From NCBI GenBank assembly GCA_002389785.1, contig DGQS01000238.1, positions 1 through 7,116 of the forward strand: 7,116 nt of DNA, written 5' to 3'. The translations under genes and the position numbers were made by a program. The DNA is from Bacteroidetes bacterium UBA4408. Its GTDB lineage: Bacteria > Bacteroidota > Bacteroidia > UBA4408. Under the pieces are notes generated by a model. That model saw only the letters and a program-made list of their open reading frames with translations. It made no database searches and was not told where the DNA came from. Every line of letters starts with the position of its first letter. The first letter of the stretch is position 1. Shown piece by piece: positions 1 to 5,765 of this stretch.

Positions 1-599
1 AAAGTCCAGCCAATGATGGCCGGATAAAAAACTAAGCGCATGTTGCTATCTAAATCGTATTTACCAAAACCAGGATTACCGCCATTTCCGGGATGCAATG
101 AATCGGTCATACGAGGTAAAATCAACAAAAAAACAATCAATAATACATAAGCAAAAATGTTGTAAATGGCCGAAACTTTTGCGCGCTTGTGCTCTTCTTC
201 GAGCGAATTACGCAGAATAACATAGGCTAAATAAAACAACAAGGTAATGGCTGCACCATTGAGTTTTGCATCGTTTACCCACCAATCTCCCCAAGTAAAA
301 TTTGCCCAAACCGAACCGGTGCTAATTCCTAAAATGCCGAACAAAATTCCAACATTGGCAGCTTCAGAAGCAATGATATCGTGATGCAGATTAAATCCCG
401 ACAAGTATTTAATACTATATATAAGCGAGACCAATAAAATGATTATCATACCAAACCACATGGTTACATGAAAATATAAATTACGTATGCTTTCATGCAA
501 TATATCCAAATGAGGAACTTTCATTAAAAATCCGGCAACAATGGCATAAATTACACAAGCTACAGCCAGTAATTTCCACCAATTTCTTTTAAAACTCAT
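1..599 (-). CDS. ccmC: CcmC, heme transport protein of cytochrome c maturation (3' end outside window)
   Basis: This is an integral inner-membrane protein of the heme-handling (CcsA/CcmC) superfamily. It presents heme on the periplasmic face for transfer to the chaperone CcmE during cytochrome c assembly. About 199 residues are in the window, and the stop lies beyond the left edge. Hydrophobic segments are visible near residues 10-27, 48-66, 80-98, 114-130 and 146-162, with another starting near 188. The tryptophan-rich heme-binding motif is at 103-113 (WGDWWVNDAKL). Candidate axial heme histidines are H44 (in LYFHVTMWF) and H169 (in SLHPGNGG), in the places of the two conserved histidines of E. 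coli CcmC. The ATG at 599 is the first in frame after a TAG at 612-614. It follows ccmB by 54 bases on the same strand. Asparagine replaces the usual Trp before the Asp of the motif. Confidence 0.9.
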   Translation of the reverse strand, partial: MSFKRNWWKLLAVACVIYAIVAGFLMKVPHLDILHESIRNLYFHVTMWFGMIIILLVSLIYSIKYLSGFNLHHDIIASEAANVGILFGILGISTGSVWANFTWGDWWVNDAKLNGAAITLLFYLAYVILRNSLEEEHKRAKVSAIYNIFAYVLLIVFLLILPRMTDSLHPGNGGNPGFGKYDLDSNMRLVFYPAIIGWT

Positions 600-621
600 T
601 GCGCAATTATTCTAATTTTAA

Positions 622-635
622 TCTAAAATTTTAGA
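622..635. repeat. 14-bp perfect palindrome between ccmB and ccmC
   Basis: TCTAAAATTTTAGA reads the same on both strands and lies in the 54-base gap between the ccmB stop and the ccmC start. In RNA it could form only a short AT-rich hairpin (5 bp with an AAUU loop), without a U-tract typical of a terminator. A weak intercistronic hairpin, a dimeric protein site or chance in AT-rich DNA are all possible. Confidence 0.35.
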
Positions 636-653
636 CTTCTTTTACTTTTCAAA

Positions 654-1319
654 TTAATCCCGCCAAAGGTAGGGAAATAATACAAAACTGAGTAGGATTA
701 CCATCAGGTTAATTAACAAAACTACTCCGAAATAAGGCATGCTTAAACTTCGGTCGAGACCATCCACCGCATTTTTTGAAACTTTTATTAGTGATAACAA
801 CAATGGTATTAGCATGGGAAAACTAAGAATCGCCATTAAACTAAAATTGCTGTTGGTTTTAGAAGCAATCGCCGATACCATGCTTAAAACACTCGCAAAA
901 CCAATGCTTCCCAAAACTAAGGTTAGTATAAAAAAAGGAATATCGTCGACTAGGTTTTTAATAAATAGCGAATACACTAAAAAACACACCAAGCTCAACA
1001 GCAGCATTAACAATGAATTATAGAGTATTTTCGAAACAATGACTGCTTGCGGACTTACCAAGGTATAAAAATAGAGTTGTCGGCCTTTGCTTTCCTGAAT
1101 AAAGCTCTTGGCAACTGCATTGATACTTCCAAACAATAAAATGATCCAAAAAAGCGCGTTCCAAGTAGGTTTGTCGATGATGTTGCGAAATGACAAATAA
1201 CACACAAATACAGTTGAAACCACGTAGAGTAATATTCCTCCCAGTGCATACTTTTGCCGAAGTTCTTGCTTCAATTCTTTGGCAATAAGGTGTTTTATTT
1301 CGCTTGCGAGTTTGGTCAT
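654..1319 (-). CDS. ccmB: CcmB, membrane subunit of the heme exporter complex CcmABC
   Basis: This 221-residue, very hydrophobic protein matches the CcmB family in length (about 220) and layout. Six likely membrane helices lie near residues 26-43, 54-70, 98-120, 128-151, 160-180 and 195-217. The characteristic loop after the second helix is present (QESKGRQLYFYTLVSP, residues 75-90), corresponding to the conserved EKR-G-LEQLL-SP stretch of other CcmB proteins. CcmB works with the ATPase CcmA and with CcmC to release heme-loaded CcmE. The start is unambiguous: an in-frame TAA (1320-1322) directly precedes the ATG. The gene follows the metallo-beta-lactamase gene by 25 bases and precedes ccmC by 54 bases, so an operon is likely. 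The partner ccmA is not adjacent and must be elsewhere in the genome if the system is complete. Confidence 0.92.
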   Translation of the reverse strand: MTKLASEIKHLIAKELKQELRQKYALGGILLYVVSTVFVCYLSFRNIIDKPTWNALFWIILLFGSINAVAKSFIQESKGRQLYFYTLVSPQAVIVSKILYNSLLMLLLSLVCFLVYSLFIKNLVDDIPFFILTLVLGSIGFASVLSMVSAIASKTNSNFSLMAILSFPMLIPLLLSLIKVSKNAVDGLDRSLSMPYFGVVLLINLMVILLSFVLFPYLWRD

Positions 1320-1344
1320 TTAATCTTTGCTACTTCTTTGCCGT

Positions 1345-2748
1345 TTAATCAAGTATTGCGATATGTCCACGTTCGGGTATAGTTATTTTTTGATACCCTT
1401 CTGCCAGCAATTTTTCGCGGTAATTTACTTGAGTTTCGTATTCGCCGTGTACTAAAAAAATTTCTTTTACTTGATCTTTATTTTGGCAAGACAAATAGTC
1501 AATCATCTCTTGATAATCGCCGTGAGCGGAATAGGAATCCATAATTTCGACCTCGGCATTGAGTGCATATTCTTCCCCATAAATGCGCACAAAAGGATCC
1601 TTATTTCGAATGCGCGCACCCAATGAATTTGGTTCACAATACCCAACAACCAATACTGTATTACGCGGATTGCTTATAGTATTTGCCAAGTGATGCTTGA
1701 TACGACCGGCTTCCATCATACCCGAAGCAGAAATAATAATGCAAGGCTCGTCAAGGTCGTTGAGACTTTTACTAACTGCCACATCCTGTATATAAATCAA
1801 TCGGTTAAAACCAAAGGGATCGGCATCGGTTTTTATATACTCGAGTAACTCTTCGTTGTAACATTCAGTATGTTTGCGCATTATGTCGGTAGCGCTTACT
1901 GAGAGCGGGCTGTCGACATATACGTTAATTTTAGGCAGCAAGCCCTTATTTTCCATTTTATCGAGCGCAAACACAAGCTCCTGCGTACGTCCCAGGCTAA
2001 ATGCAGGAATAATGAGTTTACCCTTTTTCTTCACACAGGTATTCCGAACAATCGCCAAAAGCTTTTCTTCGGTATTTTTAATATCATCATGCAAGCGGTC
2101 GCCGTAGGTTGATTCGGTAATGATGTAATCGGCTTGTGGAAAGGCTTGCGGTTGTTTAAGCAGTTGTCCGTTTTCTCGTCCTATATCGCCCGTAAAGCAA
2201 AAACGGGTTAACTTATTGTTTTCGGTAATTTTTAGGTTCACACATCCGCTACCTAGAATGTGGCCTATAAAAGTAAAAGTTAGTTCAACGCCATCGCACA
2301 CGGTGTATGGTTTGTTAAAGTCTACACCCTGCATCAACAATATGGTATCAATAACATCTGTTGAATCGTAAAGTGGTTTCAAAGGTTTTTCACCTTTTCG
2401 TAAACGGCGTTTATTAATAAACCTCAAATCATTTTCCTGTATATGTGCAGTATCGGCCAACATTATTTTACACAAGTCGCGAGTAGCCTGGGTGCAAATA
2501 ATTTTACCTTTAAAACCATTCTTCACCCAATAAGGTATTAAGCCTGAATGATCGATGTGAGCATGCGATAGAATAAGGTAATCGATATCCCAAGGATTAA
2601 AATCAAAATCACGGTTTAGTGCTTCGCCATCGGCACCGAGGCCTTGATACATGCCGCAATCGAGTAATATTTTAGTACCATTATCGAGCACTAAAAGATG
2701 TTTACTACCGGTAACCGTGCGGGTTGCACCGCTAAAATGAATTTGCAT
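1345..2748 (-). CDS. beta-CASP metallo-beta-lactamase RNase-like protein
   Basis: This 467-residue protein belongs to the metallo-beta-lactamase/beta-CASP family of RNA-processing nucleases (CPSF-73/Ysh1-like; the bacterial example is Thermus TTHA0252), probably a cytoplasmic zinc-dependent ribonuclease. The N-terminal MBL half carries the zinc motif HAHIDH (H62, H64, D66, H67), GH at 162-163 and D188 in FTGDIG. The beta-CASP motif A is E212 in TESTYGDR. The insertion domain follows, with PAFSLGRTQE at 248-257 and SASGMMEAGRI at 340-350. Motif B is H409 in SAHGD, and motif C is H434 in LVHGE within the C-terminal RMMBL segment. All metal and catalytic motifs look intact. The ATG at 2748 is preceded in frame by TGA at 2767-2769. 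It is the first gene of a likely operon with ccmB and ccmC. The RNA substrate is unknown. Confidence 0.92.
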   Translation of the reverse strand: MQIHFSGATRTVTGSKHLLVLDNGTKILLDCGMYQGLGADGEALNRDFDFNPWDIDYLILSHAHIDHSGLIPYWVKNGFKGKIICTQATRDLCKIMLADTAHIQENDLRFINKRRLRKGEKPLKPLYDSTDVIDTILLMQGVDFNKPYTVCDGVELTFTFIGHILGSGCVNLKITENNKLTRFCFTGDIGRENGQLLKQPQAFPQADYIITESTYGDRLHDDIKNTEEKLLAIVRNTCVKKKGKLIIPAFSLGRTQELVFALDKMENKGLLPKINVYVDSPLSVSATDIMRKHTECYNEELLEYIKTDADPFGFNRLIYIQDVAVSKSLNDLDEPCIIISASGMMEAGRIKHHLANTISNPRNTVLVVGYCEPNSLGARIRNKDPFVRIYGEEYALNAEVEIMDSYSAHGDYQEMIDYLSCQNKDQVKEIFLVHGEYETQVNYREKLLAEGYQKITIPERGHIAILD

Positions 2749-2767
2749 AGAGCTAGAAATTACGCCT

Positions 2768-2775
2768 CAAAAATA
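2768..2775 (-). promoter_or_regulatory. possible -7 element for the MBL-ccmB-ccmC unit
   Basis: On the minus strand this reads TATTTTTG, matching the Bacteroidota -7 consensus TAnnTTTG, about 20 bases before the MBL start codon. I see no good TTG at the expected -33 distance, so the assignment is tentative and rests on position and one motif. Confidence 0.35.
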
Positions 2776-2836
2776 ACCTATTGTTTGAATACCTGCATGC
2801 TTTTTATTGCTGAACGGGTGAATTAATCAATTGTAC

Positions 2837-2844
2837 TATATTTG
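2837..2844 (+). promoter_or_regulatory. possible -7 element for the peroxidase-bshB1-rsmE unit
   Basis: TATATTTG matches the Bacteroidota -7 consensus TAnnTTTG and lies 63 bases before the peroxidase start codon. That would give a leader of roughly 55 bases ending in an A-rich stretch before the ATG. No clear TTG sits 17-23 bases upstream, so the -33 half is weak or absent. Confidence 0.4.
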
Positions 2845-2907
2845 AAGCGTGTAAATTACCAAGTTAATTTCACCTTCAATAGTTAAACTTAAACAACTAA
2901 ATATAAA

Positions 2908-3447
2908 ATGCGCAAAATTATAACCTTCTTACTTGCAATAGCCGGCTTTACCAGTGTTGAGGCTCAAATACAAAATTTGTATTCCTTTAAAGTGAAAGAT
3001 ATTGATGGGAAAGAATTTGATTTTTCGACCTTGAAGGGAAAAAAAGTTTTAATTGTTAATACCGCTTCACGATGTGGAAATACTCCTCAATATAAGGCGT
3101 TGGAAGAATTGTATAAAAAATTTGGGAGCGAAAAATTTGTCATCGTTGGTTTTCCGGCAAATAATTTTGGCCGACAAGAACCTGGGAATAGCGAAGAAAT
3201 AAAGGAATTTTGCACCAAAAATTACGGTGTAACATTTCCGATGATGGAAAAAATTTCGGTTAAGGGAAGTGACATAGCTCCTATTTACAAATGGCTAACA
3301 TCTAAAGAGTTAAACGGAAAAGATGATTATACCGTAGGGTGGAATTTCAGCAAATTTTTAATTGATGAAAATGGCAATGTTGTCGGACATGTTTCGCCTT
3401 CTACCAAGCCCGATTGTGAAGAAATACTCAGCTGGCTTTCAAAATAA
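2908..3447 (+). CDS. exported glutathione peroxidase-family protein (Cys type)
   Basis: This thiol peroxidase of the glutathione peroxidase family reduces hydrogen peroxide or organic hydroperoxides. Residues 1-19 form a signal peptide (MRK, hydrophobic core, VEA cleavage site before Q20), so the mature protein is probably periplasmic. The peroxidatic residue is C56 (NTASRCGNTPQY), encoded by TGT and not by a selenocysteine TGA. The rest of the catalytic set is visible: Q90 in FPANNFGRQEPG, and W145-N146 in WNFSKF. C102 in FCTKNYG lies 46 residues after C56, as the resolving cysteine does in thioredoxin-dependent members, so thioredoxin rather than glutathione is the likelier reductant. The total of 179 residues is normal for the family plus a signal peptide. 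An in-frame TAA at 2890-2892 supports the ATG. It is the first gene of a head-to-tail set with bshB1 and rsmE. Confidence 0.92.
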   Translation: MRKIITFLLAIAGFTSVEAQIQNLYSFKVKDIDGKEFDFSTLKGKKVLIVNTASRCGNTPQYKALEELYKKFGSEKFVIVGFPANNFGRQEPGNSEEIKEFCTKNYGVTFPMMEKISVKGSDIAPIYKWLTSKELNGKDDYTVGWNFSKFLIDENGNVVGHVSPSTKPDCEEILSWLSK

Positions 3448-3471
3448 TCAATTGTGATTCATTTATTTTCC

Positions 3472-3479
3472 TGCATTTG
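3472..3479 (+). promoter_or_regulatory. weak -7-like motif before bshB1
   Basis: TGCATTTG differs from TAnnTTTG at one fixed position. A TTG at 3452-3454 lies 17 bases upstream, within the spacing reported for Flavobacterium promoters. If used, the bshB1 leader would be under 10 bases. Read-through from the peroxidase gene is an equally good explanation for bshB1 expression. Confidence 0.2.
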
Positions 3480-3493
3480 AAAAAAAACACAGC

Positions 3494-4210
3494 ATGAAAC
3501 TTAGCATTTTAGCATTTGCGGCGCATCCCGACGATGTAGAACTTTCGTGTTCGGGCACATTAGCAAAGCATATTTCGATGGGCGATAAAGTAGGTATAAT
3601 TGACCTTACCCAAGGAGAATTGGGAACTCGCGGATCGGCTGAATTAAGAGCATTAGAAGCTGAAAAAGCAAGTAAGATTTTAGGAATACATTGTCGCGAA
3701 AATTTAGGAATGCCGGACGGTTTTTTTCAAAATACTCCTGAAAATCAGTTAGCCATTATTCAAAGAATTCGATATTATCGTCCCGATCTGGTGTTGTGTA
3801 ATGCCATTCGCGATCGGCATCCCGATCATGGCAAAGGTTCACAGTTAGTTTCGGAGGCTTGCTTTTATTCGGGATTAAGCAAAATAGAAAGCTCATGGAA
3901 TGGTGAAAAACAAACCGCTTGGCGCCCAAAAGCGGTGTATCACTATATACAAGACCGTTATATACACCCTGATTTTATTGTTGACATCAGTACTTTTATT
4001 GATAAAAAAATGGATTCTATTTTGGCATATAGTTCACAGTTTTATGATCCGAATTCGGCTGAACCGAAAACTCCTATTTCGTCCTTGCAATTTATTGAAG
4101 GCATAAAGAATCGTGCGATGGAATGTGGTCGAATTATCGGTGTTGAATACGGAGAAGCATTTACATGTGAGCGCATTGCCGGTGTTGAGAATTTACATTC
4201 GTTACGTTAA
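3494..4210 (+). CDS. bshB1: BshB1, bacillithiol biosynthesis N-acetylglucosaminyl-malate deacetylase
   Basis: This is a cytoplasmic zinc hydrolase of the LmbE/PIG-L family. In bacillithiol synthesis it removes the acetyl group from GlcNAc-malate, producing GlcN-malate for cysteine addition by BshC. The N-terminal motif AAHPDD (residues 9-14) supplies zinc ligands H11 and D14, with D13 as the likely catalytic base. H112 in RHPDHGKGS is the third ligand. The segment TQGELGTRGSAELRALEAE (39-57) is typical of the BshB1 subgroup, as are the length (238 residues) and the SSQF-P-T stretch at about 180-195. The start is the ATG at 3494, 46 bases after the peroxidase stop. rsmE follows by 17 bases. 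Neither bshA nor bshC is in the window. An LmbE-family deacetylase acting on another sugar amide cannot be fully excluded, but the match to BshB1 is good. Confidence 0.9.
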   Translation: MKLSILAFAAHPDDVELSCSGTLAKHISMGDKVGIIDLTQGELGTRGSAELRALEAEKASKILGIHCRENLGMPDGFFQNTPENQLAIIQRIRYYRPDLVLCNAIRDRHPDHGKGSQLVSEACFYSGLSKIESSWNGEKQTAWRPKAVYHYIQDRYIHPDFIVDISTFIDKKMDSILAYSSQFYDPNSAEPKTPISSLQFIEGIKNRAMECGRIIGVEYGEAFTCERIAGVENLHSLR

Positions 4211-4227
4211 TTTCGATCGTTTTTTAC

Positions 4228-4935
4228 ATGCATGTTTTTTATGTAGCGCAACCCCTAGAAGGCTCCCTCACACTAAGTGAAGAAGAGTCGAAGCATTGCG
4301 TACAAGTACTGCGTTTAAGAATTGGTGACGAGTTACAAGTTATAAATGGAAAGGGCAGCATTGCACTTGCTCAAATTACTTCTGCACATCCAAAACGTTG
4401 CGAAATTTCGATACTTAGCACAAGCCATAAGAAAGAAGCAGATTTTTCAATACATCTTGCTTGTGCTCCTACAAAGAATATTGATCGCTATGAATGGATG
4501 CTTGAAAAAAGCACTGAAATTGGAATAGAAAAAATTACTCCAATAATTTGTGAGCATTCCGAAAGAAATATTATAAAGCTAGAGCGCTTGCAAAAAGTAG
4601 TGGTTTCGGCGATGAAACAAAGTTTAGATGCCTATTTACCTATCTTAGAGGAAGCAGTTAGTTTTGATACTTTTATTAAGTCGTCAGCGAATTTTAACGG
4701 GCAAAAATTTATTGCGCATTGTTATCCAATTGATAAAAAATCCTTAAAGCAAAGTTATACCAAAGGAAAAAATGCACTGTTGTTAATTGGTCCGGAAGGT
4801 GACTTTAGTAAAGTTGAAATTGAACTTGCAATCGCCCATGGCTTTATTCCGGTGAGTTTATCTGAAAAGCGTTTGCGTACTGAAACAGCAGGAGTTGTTG
4901 GAGTGCATACAATTCGTTTAATCAATGAAGCTTAG
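4228..4935 (+). CDS. rsmE: RsmE, 16S rRNA (uracil-1498-N3)-methyltransferase
   Basis: This SPOUT-class methyltransferase uses S-adenosylmethionine to methylate N3 of U1498 (E. coli numbering) in helix 44 of 16S rRNA. It has 235 residues, normal for RsmE. The N-terminal PUA-like RNA-binding domain spans about residues 1-70, with SKHCVQVLRLRIGDELQVIN at 21-40. The catalytic domain shows KSTEIGI (94-100), the AMKQS region (128-132), and the knot motifs LLIGPEGDFS (185-194) and LSEKRLRTETAG (211-222), which form the cofactor pocket. The gene starts 17 bases after bshB1 and is probably translated from the same message. It has no functional link to thiol metabolism that I know of, so its presence in the unit may be simple hitch-hiking. 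It ends convergently with the DUF218 lipoprotein gene. Confidence 0.95.
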   Translation: MHVFYVAQPLEGSLTLSEEESKHCVQVLRLRIGDELQVINGKGSIALAQITSAHPKRCEISILSTSHKKEADFSIHLACAPTKNIDRYEWMLEKSTEIGIEKITPIICEHSERNIIKLERLQKVVVSAMKQSLDAYLPILEEAVSFDTFIKSSANFNGQKFIAHCYPIDKKSLKQSYTKGKNALLLIGPEGDFSKVEIELAIAHGFIPVSLSEKRLRTETAGVVGVHTIRLINEA

Positions 4936-5071
4936 CATTAAGAGTGTATACAATTAGCCTTGCTAAACTAAATTACTTTGCGCTAAACTCTATTTCATCT
5001 GCGCCCCCTCCTATTCTTCTTGATTTAGAACGGTGGTAAATTTTGAACTTTTCACCTTGTTGCAGCAATTG
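4936..5071. other. convergent intergenic region, no clear terminator
   Basis: This is the 136-base gap between the converging ends of rsmE and the DUF218 gene. The only dyads I see are short: TTAGC at 4954-4958 pairing with GCTAA at 4962-4966 around a CTT loop, and the 8-bp palindrome TGTATACA at 4945-4952. A 10-bp palindrome (AGCAATTGCT, 5064-5073) overlaps the DUF218 stop codon. None is followed by a convincing T-tract. No credible gene or RNA is seen here. Confidence 0.4.
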
Positions 5072-5761
5072 CTACTTGCTTTTAGCAGATCTTCTCAGCC
5101 TTCTATCCTTTCTCAACCACTTTTTAACTTTTTTTCCGCGAGTTCCTTGCAAGCGTTGCCATTTAGTTTCACGTTCGGCAAGCGAAACTGTGAAATTGGG
5201 ATTTCGCGCCGAAACTCCCGATATTATGGGGTTTGATTTATTGATAAGTGGTAAAGTATCAACAATAAAAGGAATGCGCGCGATGTGAGGTTTGTACTTT
5301 TTAAGCAAGCGTTTTAATAAGGCAGCCTGGAATGGGTCGGTAAGTAAGGCAACTGATGTAAATCCTAAACTGTCGGCTATTTTTTTTCCGAAGTAAACAT
5401 TTTCAACACTGTGTTCTGCTTTGATTTCGGCGAAACAATGTTCGGCCGGTACTCCCAATTGTTGTGCATACAAACACATAATCTTTCCTTCATAGTAAGG
5501 AGTATACACCGCTCCACCTGAAAATATTAAATTTTTCACTAAGCCTCTTAGGTACAAATGTACAGCCCAAATTACTCTTCCTTTCATAGCAGTGTCCCAG
5601 CCACTCTCAACCCATGGCACACCCGGTACAATACCTGCATCGTAAGGAGCTTTTTTTATCGCCCTTTTGTACAACTTGGATGAATTGTTATTAAAAAAAA
5701 TACAGGCACTCAGCAAAGTGGTCATTATCAATAATGCGAAATACCTGGTCAATACAGTCAT
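5072..5761 (-). CDS. DUF218 (SanA/YdcF/ElyC-type) lipoprotein with basic C-terminal tail
   Basis: This is a 229-residue protein of the DUF218 family. E. coli relatives SanA, YdcF and ElyC are linked to envelope integrity and peptidoglycan or lipid-carrier metabolism, but the enzymatic reaction is unsettled. The N-terminus is a lipoprotein signal with lipobox LLSAC, placing the acylated cysteine at residue 20. The domain core follows: DAGIVPGVP (41-49), the LIFSGG strand-turn (78-83), YYEGKIM (89-95), LGVP at about 102-105, the EHSVEN element (116-121), and LLTDPFQAALLKR in the last third. The final 34 residues contain 16 Lys/Arg and only 3 acidic residues. I chose the ATG at 5761. A longer frame begins at a TTG (5794), which would overlap the upstream gene and put a polar stretch before the signal peptide. 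The upstream oxidoreductase stop is only 4 bases away, so the two genes are translationally close. Confidence 0.85.
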   Translation of the reverse strand: MTVLTRYFALLIMTTLLSACIFFNNNSSKLYKRAIKKAPYDAGIVPGVPWVESGWDTAMKGRVIWAVHLYLRGLVKNLIFSGGAVYTPYYEGKIMCLYAQQLGVPAEHCFAEIKAEHSVENVYFGKKIADSLGFTSVALLTDPFQAALLKRLLKKYKPHIARIPFIVDTLPLINKSNPIISGVSARNPNFTVSLAERETKWQRLQGTRGKKVKKWLRKDRRLRRSAKSK

Positions 5762-5765
5762 ATGC

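Noticed and set aside
739..1023. 94-residue open frame on the plus strand
   Set aside because: It lies entirely antisense to ccmB, a well-supported family member, and shows no recognisable domain or leader.
3074..3076. Possible selenocysteine site in the peroxidase
   Set aside because: The active-site codon is TGT (cysteine), so no recoding is needed.
4954..4966. Hairpin after rsmE as an intrinsic terminator
   Set aside because: The stem is only 5 bp, AT-rich and not followed by a T-run; too weak to annotate as a terminator.
4974..4980. TACTTTG as a -7 element for a plus-strand transcript
   Set aside because: It is one base short of TAnnTTTG, has no TTG at a proper distance, and no credible gene or RNA lies downstream.
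5033..5288. Two overlapping plus-strand frames (67 and 81 residues) at the 3' end of the DUF218 gene
   Set aside because: They are antisense to a coherent lipoprotein frame. One needs a GTG start, and their sequences look like low-complexity shadows.
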